Notes: generated by a model from the sequence alone, not told the origin. A DNA stretch of 64,000 nt from an uncultured Polaribacter sp. (GCF_947497695.1 NZ_CANMHM010000001.1:124001-188000); one strand, 5' to 3'; numbered from the stretch's first letter, positions 33,978 to 43,451 are shown. Made by a program: numbers and translations.

Positions 33978-34556
33978 ATGAAAAAAATATTAATTATTAA
34001 TGGGCATCCAGACAAAGAAAGTTATTGTTTTGCAATTCATGACGCTTACAAAAAAGGAGTTTTAAATTCTAAAGCAGAACTTCAAGAAATTTATATTCAA
34101 GATTTAAACTTTAATCTTAATTTAGAATTTGGTTATCGAAAAAGAACTGAACTTGAACCTGATTTATTAGCTGCACAAGAAAAAATAAAATGGGCAAATC
34201 ATATAGTTTGGATTTATCCTGTTTGGTGGGGTTCTTACCCTGCAATAATGAAAGGGTTTATTGATAGAGTTTTTCTACCCGGTTTTGCATTTCAAAAAAG
34301 AGAAAATTCTGTTTGGTGGGATAGATATTTAACAGGAAAATCTGCTAGAGTAATTTCTACATTAGATCAACCTGCTTGGTATTACAATTGGATAAATAAA
34401 AAACCAAGTCATGCTGCAATAAAAAGGCTAACTTGTGATTTTGTGGGCATAAAACCAGTGAAATTTACAACGATAGGTTCTTTACGTTTGTCTAAAGATT
34501 CGTACAGAGAAAAATGGTTAGAAAAAGTTAAAAAATTAGGAAAACAAAATAAATAA
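33978..34556 (+). CDS. NAD(P)H-dependent flavodoxin-fold oxidoreductase
   Basis: A 192-residue protein when the ATG at 33978 is used. The longer GTG frame from 33918 overlaps the Coq4-like remnant and adds no sensible sequence. Motifs of the NAD(P)H:quinone/KefF-type family are ILIINGHPDKESYC (FMN phosphate), HIVWIYPVWWGSYPAIMKGFIDRVFLPGFAF and STLDQPAWYYNW. It likely reduces quinones or nitro compounds. It is second in a unit with the Coq4-like remnant and the DUF3995 gene, one base away. Confidence 0.9.
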   Translation: MKKILIINGHPDKESYCFAIHDAYKKGVLNSKAELQEIYIQDLNFNLNLEFGYRKRTELEPDLLAAQEKIKWANHIVWIYPVWWGSYPAIMKGFIDRVFLPGFAFQKRENSVWWDRYLTGKSARVISTLDQPAWYYNWINKKPSHAAIKRLTCDFVGIKPVKFTTIGSLRLSKDSYREKWLEKVKKLGKQNK

Positions 34557-34557
34557 G

Positions 34558-34986
34558 ATGATTACAACTACCCTATCAATAATACTTTCAATGCTCTTTT
34601 TATTTTTTGCAAGCATCCACTTTTATTGGGTTTTTGGCGGAAAATGGGCATTAGAAAAAGTGATACCAACTAAAACAAACATAGAAAACACCAAATTAAT
34701 TCCAAAATTTGCAACAGTAATTGTAGCACTTATATTTTTAATGTTTAGTATTATTTATTTAATAAAATCTGGGTTCTTAAATATTCAACTACCAAATTGG
34801 ATAACTAATTATAGCTATTACATCATACCAATACTTTTTTTATTAAGAGCTATTGGAGATTTTAAATATGTAGGATTTTTTAAAAGTATAAAAAAAACAA
34901 CATTTGCAAAGTGGGATCGAAAATTATTCTCTCCTTTATGTCTATTTATTAGTATAGCAGGATTTTTAATCGTTTTATTAAACTAA
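34558..34986 (+). CDS. DUF3995 membrane protein
   Basis: A 142-residue protein with four hydrophobic helices and the DUF3995 opening FFASIHFYWVFGGKWALEKVIPTK. The C-terminal helix region has FLLRAIGDFKYVGFFK and TTFAKWDRKLFSPLCLFI. It follows the oxidoreductase by one base and overlaps the polyprenyl synthase stop by four bases. Function is unknown; a membrane partner of the oxidoreductase is only a guess. Confidence 0.85.
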   Translation: MITTTLSIILSMLFLFFASIHFYWVFGGKWALEKVIPTKTNIENTKLIPKFATVIVALIFLMFSIIYLIKSGFLNIQLPNWITNYSYYIIPILFLLRAIGDFKYVGFFKSIKKTTFAKWDRKLFSPLCLFISIAGFLIVLLN

Positions 34987-35960
34987 ACCTTACGCTCTAC
35001 AACATAATCTATCATAGTAATTAGAGAACTTTTAAACTCAGATTCTGGGTAACTATCTAAAATTGATAGAGCTCTTTGTTTATAACTATTCATTTTAGTG
35101 GTTGTATATTCTATACCTCCATTTTGTTTTACAAAAGCAATTACCTCTTTAACGCGTTTTTTGTCTTTATTATGTTTTTTTATAGAATTAATTAACCAAC
35201 TTTTTTCTTTTTTAGAACAATTGTTTAAAGTGTAAATTAAGGGTAACGTTAGTTTTTGTTCTTTGATATCAATTCCTGTAGGTTTGCCAATTTTTTCATC
35301 AGAATAATCAAACAAATCATCTTTTATTTGAAAAGCAATACCAATATATTCTCCAAATTTTCGCATTTGTTGCACAGTATCATTTTTTGCACCCACAGAT
35401 GCAGCACCAATGCCACAACAAGCAGCAATTAAAGTTGCTGTTTTTTTACGTATAATATCAAAATAGACTTCTTCTGTAATGTCTAATTTTCTTGCTTTTT
35501 CTATTTGTAACAATTCTCCTTCACTCATTTCTCGAACTGCAATAGAAATCAATTTTAGCAAATCAAAATCTTCATTATCAATAGATAAAAGCAGTCCTTT
35601 AGAGAGTAAATAATCGCCCACTAAAACAGCAATCTTATTTTTCCAAAGAGCATTTAATGAGAAAAAACCTCTACGTCTGTTACTATCATCAACCACATCA
35701 TCATGTACTAAAGTTGCTGTGTGAATCAATTCTACTACAGATGCTCCTCTATAAGTACGTTCATCAAAACCCCCATCAGAAACCATTTTTGCTACTAAAA
35801 AAACAAACATTGGGCGCATTTGTTTCCCTTTTCTACGAACAATATAATACGTTATTCTATTTAAAAGCGGTACTTTAGACAACATAGAACTTTTAAACTT
35901 TTCTTCAAAGAGTTCCATTTCGTTTTTAATAGGGAGCTTTATAAGTTCTGTTGGTTTCAA
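34983..35960 (-). CDS. Polyprenyl diphosphate synthase
   Basis: A 325-residue trans-isoprenyl diphosphate synthase. The first Asp-rich motif is LVHDDVVDDSNRRRG (about 88-102, DDxxD) and the second is FQIKDDLFDYSDEKIGKPTGIDIKEQK (about 210-235). These bind Mg2+ and the allylic substrate. It probably makes the side chain of menaquinone (octaprenyl-type), by family; chain length is not readable. It converges on the DUF3995 gene. Confidence 0.92.
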   Translation of the reverse strand: MKPTELIKLPIKNEMELFEEKFKSSMLSKVPLLNRITYYIVRRKGKQMRPMFVFLVAKMVSDGGFDERTYRGASVVELIHTATLVHDDVVDDSNRRRGFFSLNALWKNKIAVLVGDYLLSKGLLLSIDNEDFDLLKLISIAVREMSEGELLQIEKARKLDITEEVYFDIIRKKTATLIAACCGIGAASVGAKNDTVQQMRKFGEYIGIAFQIKDDLFDYSDEKIGKPTGIDIKEQKLTLPLIYTLNNCSKKEKSWLINSIKKHNKDKKRVKEVIAFVKQNGGIEYTTTKMNSYKQRALSILDSYPESEFKSSLITMIDYVVERKV

Positions 35961-36087
35961 TTGCTGTCTTAAATTTAAGTAACAAAGCTACAAAAAAGAG
36001 AGCTAGCAACATCAAAAACCATAATCATTATACAATTGTCTAAAAAATAAAATATATGTTATATCTTAGATTCTTAATTTATTAAAA

Positions 36088-36918
36088 ATGAAAAAAATTA
36101 CTTTATTACTTTTATTAAGTATTCTTAGCCTAACAATCAATTCTCAAACTATTCTTTGGTCTTCTGATGCTAGTGATTATGAAAATTTTCCAAACATTGA
36201 TAGTGATGGTGATGGACATAATTGGGAGGTTCATATTGATAGTTATGAATATTTAGGCTTTAATCCTGGACCTAGTTTTTTTTCTGCTTCTTATGATAAT
36301 ATTGAAGAAAACCCAAGGCCTTTAACGCCTGACAATTTACTTGTTACCCCTATAATTGCAGTGCCTAGCAATGCAAAAACAATCACTTATAAAATGAAAG
36401 TTGCTGCTTTAGATCCTAATGATTTTGAAGAAAAATTTGCGGTTCTTGTTTTTGATGATGATGATATTGAGGCTGGTGAGTTTTTAATCTATGAAGAAAT
36501 ACTTACAGAAGGTGGTGAAGGTACTGCAAAAGAAATTAGTGTAACCCTAGAAATTGAGCTTGCCTTTGCTGGCAAAAACATCCGTTTTTATGTAAGACAT
36601 TATGATTGTACTGACGAACTAGCATTGATAGTAGATGATTTTGAAGTGTCTTATTCAACAACATTATCCACAGAAGATACGCTTCAAGAAAAAATAAGCA
36701 TTTACCCAAATACAGTGAAAGATATTGTTACAATCAATACCAAAAAAGCAATAAGTGCTATTACAATTACAAATAATTTAGGCCAAAAAATAAAGGAAAT
36801 TGAACAAAAAGACATTCTTAATAATACCATTAATTTAAATGATTTGTCTAAAGGAATGTATTTTATGACAATTAAAATTGATAACAAATTGCAATCTTTT
36901 AAAATTTTAAAACAATAA
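36088..36918 (+). CDS. Secreted choice-of-anchor-J protein with T9SS tail
   Basis: A 276-residue protein with signal peptide (MKKITLLLLLSILSLTINSQ), a beta-sandwich with the cleaved-adhesin/choice-of-anchor J look (about 22-190: ILWSSDASDYENFPNIDSDGDGHNWE, containing a Ca2+-type DSDGDG loop) and a T9SS sorting domain (ISIYPNTVKDIVTINTKKAISAITI to GMYFMTIKIDNKLQSFKILK). Likely a secreted surface adhesin-like module. Confidence 0.85.
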   Translation: MKKITLLLLLSILSLTINSQTILWSSDASDYENFPNIDSDGDGHNWEVHIDSYEYLGFNPGPSFFSASYDNIEENPRPLTPDNLLVTPIIAVPSNAKTITYKMKVAALDPNDFEEKFAVLVFDDDDIEAGEFLIYEEILTEGGEGTAKEISVTLEIELAFAGKNIRFYVRHYDCTDELALIVDDFEVSYSTTLSTEDTLQEKISIYPNTVKDIVTINTKKAISAITITNNLGQKIKEIEQKDILNNTINLNDLSKGMYFMTIKIDNKLQSFKILKQ

Positions 36919-36924
36919 AAAGGT

Positions 36925-37521
36925 ATGCAAGACATTCATTTTCCTATTACTTTTGAGTTTAAAATAACTACGTTAGCCAATGATTTTACTGCAAAGGACA
37001 AAACTGGTAAAACAATTGCTTTTGTGCGTCAAAAAATGTTTAAACTCAAAGAAGATATTAGTGTTTTTAATGACGACACAAAGTCTCGTTTAAATTATAG
37101 AATTAAGGCAGATACTTGGTTAGATTTTTCAACTGCGTATTCTTTTTACGATACTAAAGACAAAGAGTTTGGTAAAGTAGTAAGAAAAGGATGGAAATCT
37201 TTATGGAATGCTCATTATGAAATTATCAACGAGCATCAAAAACAGCAATATGTTATTAATGAGAAAAATCCGTGGATTAAAATTTTAGATTCTTTATTGG
37301 GCGAAATTCCTGTTTTAAGTTTTTTTACAGGCTATCTTTTCAACCCTACTTATTTGGTAAAAAACACACAAGGAAAAACAGTTGCTGAGCTTAAAAAATT
37401 AAAATCTTTCTTTGGTAAAAATTTTGAAGTTTCTAAAATTGGCGAATTAGATAATAATGACGATGATAGAATACTACTAGCCTTAATGATGTTTGTTTTA
37501 TTAGAAAGAAGAAGGGGATAA
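36925..37521 (+). CDS. LURP-one/scramblase-like (tubby-fold) protein
   Basis: A 198-residue protein with a repeating beta pattern: DFTAKDKTGKTIAFVRQKMFKLKEDISVFND, LDFSTAYSFYDTKDKEFGKVVRKGWKSLWNAHYEI and FNPTYLVKNTQGKTVAELKK. This is typical of LURP-one-related/phospholipid-scramblase-like tubby-C folds. It ends with a hydrophobic stretch LLALMMFVLLERRRG. It starts 6 bases after the T9SS protein gene. Function in bacteria is unknown. Confidence 0.6.
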   Translation: MQDIHFPITFEFKITTLANDFTAKDKTGKTIAFVRQKMFKLKEDISVFNDDTKSRLNYRIKADTWLDFSTAYSFYDTKDKEFGKVVRKGWKSLWNAHYEIINEHQKQQYVINEKNPWIKILDSLLGEIPVLSFFTGYLFNPTYLVKNTQGKTVAELKKLKSFFGKNFEVSKIGELDNNDDDRILLALMMFVLLERRRG

Positions 37522-37588
37522 AATAGGGTTATGAAGTATAATAGGGGTTGGCTGTAATAAAGAAAATATAACACAAAAAAAATAACAG

Positions 37589-38281
37589 ATGAAAAAGTCA
37601 CTACTAATTTTAATTTTGCTTGCAGGAAATTTGACAATTGCACAAACAATTATTAGATATAAAATGCCTCAAGGTCACGTTATTTCAAAAGAGAATTTTG
37701 ATAGAATAATAAAAGGTATTGAAAAACAACATTTTGAATATAAAGTGATTGACAGTATAATTAAAAAAGACACTTTAACTCGAATTATTGATATAAAACC
37801 TGAAGGATATTTTAAAACAAAAGAGAATAATGAAAAATTTAATCCTCACGCACGATTTGAAAAAAATAAAGGATTAAAATTCAAAATTTCTGAATTTTAC
37901 AATTATGAAGGAAAAAAAATACTTGAAAATAGACTAATTGGCAAACCTACAATTATTAATTTCTGGTTTATAGGTTGTGCACCTTGTGTTAAAGAATTAC
38001 CTTATTTTAAAAAGCTGAAAACTAAATTTGAAAATAAGTTAAATTATTTGGCAATTACGTTTGACAGTAAATCAAAAGTCGATGAGTTTCTTACAAAAAA
38101 TGAATTTGATTTTTTACACATAACAGATTCAAAGAAACAAATTAATGATTTAGGAATAAATGGCTATCCTTTGACATTTATACTTGATAATGAAGGAAAA
38201 ATAAATGAAATATTTGGAAGTATACTTAATGATTCTGAATATAAGGAAATAATTGAAATAATTGAAAAAAAATTACTGTAG
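37589..38281 (+). CDS. TlpA-like thioredoxin-fold protein
   Basis: A 230-residue protein with signal peptide (ends NLTIAQ). An N-terminal domain (about 20-105) precedes a thioredoxin-fold domain with redox motif Cys130-Ala-Pro-Cys133 in NFWFIGCAPCVKELPYFKKL, and a cis-Pro-type NGYPLTFIL near residue 190. It is a periplasmic thiol:disulfide oxidoreductase of the TlpA/ResA kind. The partner is unknown; no cytochrome maturation genes are nearby. Confidence 0.88.
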   Translation: MKKSLLILILLAGNLTIAQTIIRYKMPQGHVISKENFDRIIKGIEKQHFEYKVIDSIIKKDTLTRIIDIKPEGYFKTKENNEKFNPHARFEKNKGLKFKISEFYNYEGKKILENRLIGKPTIINFWFIGCAPCVKELPYFKKLKTKFENKLNYLAITFDSKSKVDEFLTKNEFDFLHITDSKKQINDLGINGYPLTFILDNEGKINEIFGSILNDSEYKEIIEIIEKKLL

Positions 38282-38323
38282 CCAACAACTTATATAATTT
38301 ATTGCTTTTTTAGGCTCACTTGC

Positions 38324-38343
38324 GAAAGTTCTCACGAACTTTC
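38324..38343. repeat. Hairpin GAAAGTTC-TCAC-GAACTTTC
   Basis: A perfect 8-bp stem with a 4-base loop about 45 bases after the TlpA-like stop. It lacks a following T tract, so a transcript-end structure is possible but a terminator is not certain. Confidence 0.45.
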
Positions 38344-38450
38344 TTGGTTCGAGTTTTATTAAGTTACTTTACTGTTTAAAACACGCAACTAACCTTACAC
38401 AAACAGGTTAACAAATACTATTAAAATTTTATCGTTGTAACAATCTAAAA

Positions 38451-38936
38451 TTACAAAATATATCTAAGCCCATAAATAGCAACAACAGGTGTTATCGCTA
38501 AATTAAAACTTAATTTTTTTGCTAATTTATAGTCTAAATTGATGCCTCCTAAAGGGTTAATTTGACCTGTAAATAAAAAGCTATTTCGAAAAGGAATGGT
38601 TTCTACATCTTGTAGTTTTCCATGATAACCATACATAAATCCAAAACCATATTGCATAGAAAAATTTTCTGTAAAAGCTATTTTTCTTTTATATAGTGCT
38701 GTTAAACTTGGCTCTCCAAAAGAGTTGGTAAACCTTGCAAGCTCAAAACTTTTATAATTAAAACCTACATAATATACTTCATTAAACTGCAAAGCTGTAT
38801 AATGTGTACCAAAAGGAAGTATAGTTACAGAAGTTTCCAATTCTTCTCCTTTTAATTTGTTCCAAAAAGTTTTTTCTTGGGCTTTTAAGTGTAAGGTAGC
38901 AAAGAGTAACACACTAAAAATAATGATCTTTTTCAT
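38451..38936 (-). CDS. Secreted beta-barrel-like hypothetical protein
   Basis: A 161-residue protein with signal peptide (MKKIIIFSVLLFATLHLKAQ) and short alternating strands rich in Tyr, Phe and Gly (FNEVYYVGFNYKSFELARF, FSMQYGFGFMYGYHG, INLDYKLAKKLSFNLAI). This suggests an outer-membrane protein. It lies 10 bases after rlmN on the same strand. No named family is recognised. Confidence 0.65.
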   Translation of the reverse strand: MKKIIIFSVLLFATLHLKAQEKTFWNKLKGEELETSVTILPFGTHYTALQFNEVYYVGFNYKSFELARFTNSFGEPSLTALYKRKIAFTENFSMQYGFGFMYGYHGKLQDVETIPFRNSFLFTGQINPLGGINLDYKLAKKLSFNLAITPVVAIYGLRYIL

Positions 38937-38946
38937 ATTGATTTTT

Positions 38947-39981
38947 TTATGTTTTATTAGCTAATTGTCCACAAGCAGCATCAATATCTTTACCTCTACT
39001 CCTTCTCACATTTATGGTAATATCATGCATTTCTAAATTAGAAATATAATTATTAATGGCTGATGAACTTGCTTGTTGAAACTCCCCATCATCAATTGGG
39101 TTGTATTCTATTAAATTAATTTTACAAGGCACTGCTTTGCAAAAATCTACCAATGCCTTTATATCTTCTTTTTTATCGTTAATTCCGTCCCAAACAATGT
39201 ACTCGTAAGTGATTGCTCGTTGTGTTTTTTTGTACCAATATTCTAAAGATTCTTTTAAATCTTTTAACGGAAAAGTGGTGTTAAATGGCATTATTGAGGT
39301 TCTGACTGAATCTATTGCAGAGTGTAATGAAACCGCTAAATTGAATTTCACCTCTTCATCTGCCATCATTTTTATCATTTTAGGCACGCCAGATGTAGAC
39401 ACTGTTATTCTTTTGGATGACATCCCTAAACCTTCAGGAGAGGTAATCATCTCAATAGATTTTAGTACGTTTTTATAGTTCATTAGAGGTTCTCCCATTC
39501 CCATAAAAACAATATTGGTTAGTTTTTTATTGTGATACAATCTACTTTGTTTGTCGATTACCACAACTTGATCGTAAATTTCATCTGGGTTTAAATTACG
39601 CATTCGTTTTAAACGTGCAGTTGCACAAAACTTGCAATCTAAACTACAACCTACTTGGCTAGATACACAAGCTGTTGTTCTTTTTTTAGTGGGAATTAAA
39701 ACAGATTCTACAATTAAACCATCGTGTAATTTGATACCGTTTTTAATAGTACCATCTTCACTTTTTTGCATAGAATCTACCTTGATATGGTTAATAACAA
39801 AGTTGGCTTCTAACATTTCTCTAGTTTGTTTAGAAATGTTGGTCATGGCATCAAAAGTATGTAAAGACTTGCTCCAAAGCCATTCATAAACTTGGTTACC
39901 TCTAAAAGCTTTGTCGCCATTTTCTACAAAAAAATCGCGTAATTGTTCTTTGGTTAAGGCTCTTATGTCTTTCTTTTTCAT
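38947..39981 (-). CDS. rlmN: RlmN, radical SAM 23S rRNA/tRNA adenine-C2 methyltransferase
   Basis: A 344-residue radical SAM enzyme that methylates C2 of A2503 in 23S rRNA and A37 in some tRNAs. The 4Fe-4S motif is Cys112-x3-Cys116-x2-Cys119 in GCSLDCKFCA. The second methyl-carrier Cys337 is in DAACGQLANKT at the C-terminus. NIVFMGMGEPLMN, VSTSGVPKMI and INLIEYNPI are RlmN signatures. Gene order with queA upstream is separated by an inverted repeat. Confidence 0.95.
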   Translation of the reverse strand: MKKKDIRALTKEQLRDFFVENGDKAFRGNQVYEWLWSKSLHTFDAMTNISKQTREMLEANFVINHIKVDSMQKSEDGTIKNGIKLHDGLIVESVLIPTKKRTTACVSSQVGCSLDCKFCATARLKRMRNLNPDEIYDQVVVIDKQSRLYHNKKLTNIVFMGMGEPLMNYKNVLKSIEMITSPEGLGMSSKRITVSTSGVPKMIKMMADEEVKFNLAVSLHSAIDSVRTSIMPFNTTFPLKDLKESLEYWYKKTQRAITYEYIVWDGINDKKEDIKALVDFCKAVPCKINLIEYNPIDDGEFQQASSSAINNYISNLEMHDITINVRRSRGKDIDAACGQLANKT

Positions 39982-39989
39982 TGGTTTAA

Positions 39990-40046
39990 GCTTTAGGCAA
40001 TAGGCTTTACGCTATAGTCTTTTGCCTAAAGCTTATTGCCTAAAGC
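39990..40046. repeat. Inverted repeat GCTTTAGGCAATA...TATTGCCTAAAGC
   Basis: GCTTTAGGCAATAGGC (39990-40005) faces GCTTATTGCCTAAAGC (40031-40046), a near-perfect 16-bp arm. A second GCCTAAAGC occurs at 40024-40032. It occupies the gap between queA and rlmN; such AGGCAATA-type runs are commonly dispersed in Bacteroidota. Confidence 0.6.
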
Positions 40047-40052
40047 AAAATA

Positions 40053-41102
40053 TTATATAATTAACATTGCATCTCCATAAGTAGAGAATCTGTATTTTTC
40101 TTTGATGGCTACTTTGTAAGCTTCCATTACAAAATCATATCCTCCAAAAGCTGCTGCTTGCATTAATAAGGTAGATTTTGGCATATGAAAGTTGGTTATC
40201 ATTGCTGTTGCAATACTAAAATCGTGAGGTGGAAATATAAATTTATTGGTCCAGCCATTGTAAGCATTTAACTCCCCTTTAGAAGAAACGGAAGATTCTA
40301 TGGTTCTCATTACAGTAGTACCAACTGCACAAACTCTTCTTTTTTCTTTTTTTGCTTTGTTAATTTTGGTGGCAGTTTCATCTGATATAATAATCTGCTC
40401 AGAATCCATTTTATGCTTAGATAAATCTTCAACTTCAACAGGACTAAAAGTACCTAAACCAACATGTAATGTAGTTTCTGCAAAATCTACTCCTTTAATT
40501 TCTAAACGCTTAATTAAATGTTTAGAAAAGTGTAAACCTGCTGTTGGTGCTGCTACTGCACCTTCATGTTTAGCATAAATAGTTTGGTATCTTTCATCAT
40601 CTATAGCTTCTACCTCTCTACCAATTTCTTTTGGCAGTGGAGTTTGGCCTAATTCTAACAATTTTGCTCTAAAATCGTCATAAGGACCATCAAATAAAAA
40701 ACGTAAAGTTCTACCTCTAGAGGTTGTATTGTCTATAACTTCTGCTACTAAACTATCATCTTCACCAAAAAATAATTTATTACCAATTCTAATTTTTCTT
40801 GCTGGGTCTACTAAAACATCCCACAATCTATTTTCTGCATTTAGCTCTCTTAATAAGAAAACTTCTATTCTTGCTCCTGTTTTTTCTTTGTTCCCAAACA
40901 TTCTTGCAGGAAAAACTTTGGTGTTATTTAAGGTCATTATATCTCCTTCATCAAAGTAATTTATAACGTCTTTAAATAATTTATGTTCTATGGTTTGCTC
41001 TTTTCTATTTAACACCATTAAACGAGATTCATCTCTATGTTCTGCTGGATATTGAGCTAAAAGTTCTTCTGGTAATTCAAATTCAAAATTTGATAGTTTC
41101 AT
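40053..41102 (-). CDS. queA: QueA, S-adenosylmethionine:tRNA ribosyltransferase-isomerase
   Basis: A 349-residue enzyme of queuosine synthesis that builds epoxyqueuosine on tRNA. Typical segments are FDLPEELIAQ-like [24 protein letters not shown] at the N-terminus, [18 protein letters not shown], and [37 protein letters not shown] in the middle. Length is normal. It is downstream of aroA on the same strand, about 70 bases away. Confidence 0.95.
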   Translation of the reverse strand: MKLSNFEFELPEELLAQYPAEHRDESRLMVLNRKEQTIEHKLFKDVINYFDEGDIMTLNNTKVFPARMFGNKEKTGARIEVFLLRELNAENRLWDVLVDPARKIRIGNKLFFGEDDSLVAEVIDNTTSRGRTLRFLFDGPYDDFRAKLLELGQTPLPKEIGREVEAIDDERYQTIYAKHEGAVAAPTAGLHFSKHLIKRLEIKGVDFAETTLHVGLGTFSPVEVEDLSKHKMDSEQIIISDETATKINKAKKEKRRVCAVGTTVMRTIESSVSSKGELNAYNGWTNKFIFPPHDFSIATAMITNFHMPKSTLLMQAAAFGGYDFVMEAYKVAIKEKYRFSTYGDAMLII

Positions 41103-41175
41103 ATATATCTTTGCTTATAAAGTTTGCAAATATACGATATGGAAATAGGCGTTGTCAAGTGTTTGACAGTTTAAT

Positions 41176-42405
41176 TTATAGTTTATCTATTTTAATACCA
41201 ATTTGTTGCATATCGTCCCAAAATTTTTGATACGATTTTGTAACTACTTCAGCATTTAATATTTGAATAGGCACTTTAAATGCCAAAGGTGCAAATGCCA
41301 TTGCCATTCTATGATCGTTGTAAGTTTTTATAGCAATATTTGGGTTTATTGTTGATGAAGTTTCTAAATGTAAACTTTTATCTGTTACAGAAATTGTAGC
41401 ACCTAAGTTGGTTAATTCATCATTTAAAGCAACCAATCTGTCTGTTTCTTTAATTTTTAAAGTATGTAAACCTGTTAAATTACAAGCAATGTTTTCTGCA
41501 AAACAAGTTACTGCAATGGTTTGTGCAATATCTGGTGCGTTTTTTAAGTCGATTTCTAAAACGTCTTTATTTGTTTCTTTTACTTTTTTTAGTGTGATAA
41601 AATTCTCGCCAAAAACAGTTTCTACTCCAAAATGCTGATAAATTTCTGCCAAACAAGAATCTCCTTGAAGGCTTTCTTTTTTGTAGGCTGATAAAGAAAT
41701 TTGAGACCCAATGTCTGATAAAGCTGCAATTGAATAAAAATAACTTGCAGATGACCAATCAGATTCTACAACAACAACTTGTTTTTTTATTGATTTTTTA
41801 GGAAGCACTTTTATAAAGTTTCCTTTAAAACTGGTATCAATGCCTAATTGATTCAATAAACTCAACGTCATGTTTATATAAGGTACAGAAGTAATTTTAC
41901 CAACCAATTCTATTTCTAATCCGTTTTCTAATTTTGATGCAATTAGCAACATTGATGAGATGTACTGGCTACTAACGTTTCCGTTAATTTGTACTTTATC
42001 TGTAGTTATTTTTGTGCCTTTAATTCTAATTGGTGGATAGCCTTCTTTGGCTTCGTAAGTAATATTTGCACCTAAATCTTTTAGGGCATTTACCAAAATT
42101 TCAATTGGTCTGTTTTGCATTCTATCAGAACCTGTTAAAACAGTTTCTCTACCTTGTTTTACAGCAAAATAAGATGTTAAAAAACGCATTGCTGTACCTG
42201 CATGACCAATATTTACAGTTTCATCATTCGTAGAAAGTGCATGTTGCATGTGTACAGAATCGTCTGAATCTGATAAGTTTTCTATAGAAAGTTCTGGAAA
42301 TAAATTTTGAAGAATTAACAATCTATTGGATTCACTTTTAGAACCAGAGATTGTTATTTTCTCATTCACTTTTTTATCTGCTACAACATTTAATAATATA
42401 TCCAT
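41176..42405 (-). CDS. aroA: AroA, 3-phosphoshikimate 1-carboxyvinyltransferase
   Basis: A 409-residue EPSP synthase of the shikimate pathway. Seen are SGSKSESNRLLILQNLF (substrate-binding, about 21-37), NIGHAGTAMRFLTSYFA (the family's NAGTA-type motif, here GHAGTAMR), SSQYISSMLLIAS and IKETDRLVALNDEL / NDHRMAMAFA near the C-terminus. It is somewhat shorter than the usual 425-430 residues. All catalytic motifs are present. Confidence 0.93.
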   Translation of the reverse strand: MDILLNVVADKKVNEKITISGSKSESNRLLILQNLFPELSIENLSDSDDSVHMQHALSTNDETVNIGHAGTAMRFLTSYFAVKQGRETVLTGSDRMQNRPIEILVNALKDLGANITYEAKEGYPPIRIKGTKITTDKVQINGNVSSQYISSMLLIASKLENGLEIELVGKITSVPYINMTLSLLNQLGIDTSFKGNFIKVLPKKSIKKQVVVVESDWSSASYFYSIAALSDIGSQISLSAYKKESLQGDSCLAEIYQHFGVETVFGENFITLKKVKETNKDVLEIDLKNAPDIAQTIAVTCFAENIACNLTGLHTLKIKETDRLVALNDELTNLGATISVTDKSLHLETSSTINPNIAIKTYNDHRMAMAFAPLAFKVPIQILNAEVVTKSYQKFWDDMQQIGIKIDKL

Positions 42406-42459
42406 TTCCTGAATTCTATAAATTGGTTTTATGTAAATATTTGAAAAATATAATATTTA

Positions 42460-42490
42460 GACCTCACAGGTTTTGAAAACCTGTGAGGTC
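42460..42490. repeat. Perfect hairpin GACCTCACAGGTTTT-G-AAAACCTGTGAGGTC
   Basis: A 15-bp perfect stem with one central base, followed by TTTTT on the plus strand. No plus-strand gene ends nearby, so it is read as a dispersed palindrome rather than a terminator; a degenerate copy is at 25989-26022. Confidence 0.7.
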
Positions 42491-42749
42491 TTTTTACGTT
42501 CCGTTTTTTCAATTGCCAAAGTTACTACTCAAAAGAGTTTTGACAAAGTTTCTTTGTAATAAAATATAAGTGGTAAAATCGAATCTATAAAAAAACCACT
42601 GATTTACCAATTTTTATTGACGTTGTCATTCCTGCGAAGGCAGAAATCTATAACTAAGCTGTTTTGGATTCCTGCCTTCGCAATAATGACAGACTTATTA
42701 TTTTAGACGATTCCTTTTAAAAAAATTCGTGAATTCGTGGCTAAAAAAA
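42491..42749. other. Intergenic gap aroA-enoyl-CoA hydratase
   Basis: With the hairpin at 42460 and the REP pair at 42624-42691, the 345 bases between aroA and the enoyl-CoA hydratase gene hold only A/T-rich sequence and palindromes. I see no further gene. Confidence 0.6.
42624..42691. repeat. REP-like inverted pair (CATTCCTGCGAAGGCAG)
   Basis: TGTCATTCCTGCGAAGGCAG (42624-42643) and CTGCCTTCGCAATAATGACA (42672-42691) are inverted copies matching at 18 of 20 positions. A related single arm, TGTCATTCCTGCGTAGTCAG, is at 48263-48282. Confidence 0.75.
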
Positions 42750-43451
42750 TTAAGAATCAATTGAAATTTCACTTTTCAAATCCAATTCAATCGCATTTTC
42801 TAAATCTTGTAAATGCTGTTTTCTAACTTTTAATTTGGTTTCAGCATGTGCTTTCTTATTTAATTTAGCAAACATCCCTGCTACTTTAATGGCTGTTGCT
42901 AACACCTGATTTTCAGGAACAATCCTATCTAAAAACCCTGCTTTTACAGCATCTTTAGGATTATAAATTTCTGCATTATTTACACTTCTGTTTAAGTATA
43001 CTTTACTCAAACGAGAATTTGCAATCGCAATACCTGCATTGTGCATTGTCATGCCAATTAATACCTCATTAAAGCCGATTTTAAAATCGCCTTCTGCACC
43101 AATTCTATAATCTGCAGAAAGTAATAAAAATGCACCTTTTGCAATTGCATGACCAGAACACGCAGTAATTATAGGCTGAGAAAAAGCCAACATTCTTAAA
43201 GATAATTGAGAACCTTTTGTTACCAATTCTTTAGCTGATTTTGCCGATTTTGTCATCACTTTTAAATCAAATCCACCAGAAAAAATTCCTTTTTGACCTG
43301 TAAGAATTACTACTTTATTTTCTTTTTCTGCTTGATCCAAACCTGCATTGAATCCTGCTATAACTTCATTCGAAATTGCATTTGCTTTTCCGTTATTAAT
43401 TGTAATTATTGCGTAATTTTCTGCTGATGTGTAGGTAACAAATTCGTTCAT
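42750..43451 (-). CDS. Enoyl-CoA hydratase/isomerase family protein
   Basis: A 233-residue crotonase-fold protein. ITINNGKANAISNEVIAGFNAGLDQA and ILTGQKGIFSGGFDLKVM (oxyanion-hole region, about 50-70) are clear, with ITACSGHAIAKGAFLLLSADYRIGAEG carrying the second oxyanion glycine region. The two catalytic Glu of classical hydratases are not evident, so isomerase or another activity is possible. It appears as a single gene. Confidence 0.85.
   Translation of the reverse strand: MNEFVTYTSAENYAIITINNGKANAISNEVIAGFNAGLDQAEKENKVVILTGQKGIFSGGFDLKVMTKSAKSAKELVTKGSQLSLRMLAFSQPIITACSGHAIAKGAFLLLSADYRIGAEGDFKIGFNEVLIGMTMHNAGIAIANSRLSKVYLNRSVNNAEIYNPKDAVKAGFLDRIVPENQVLATAIKVAGMFAKLNKKAHAETKLKVRKQHLQDLENAIELDLKSEISIDS

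Noticed and set aside
42460-42495. Terminator for a plus-strand gene
   Set aside because: No plus-strand gene ends upstream; both flanking genes are on the minus strand.
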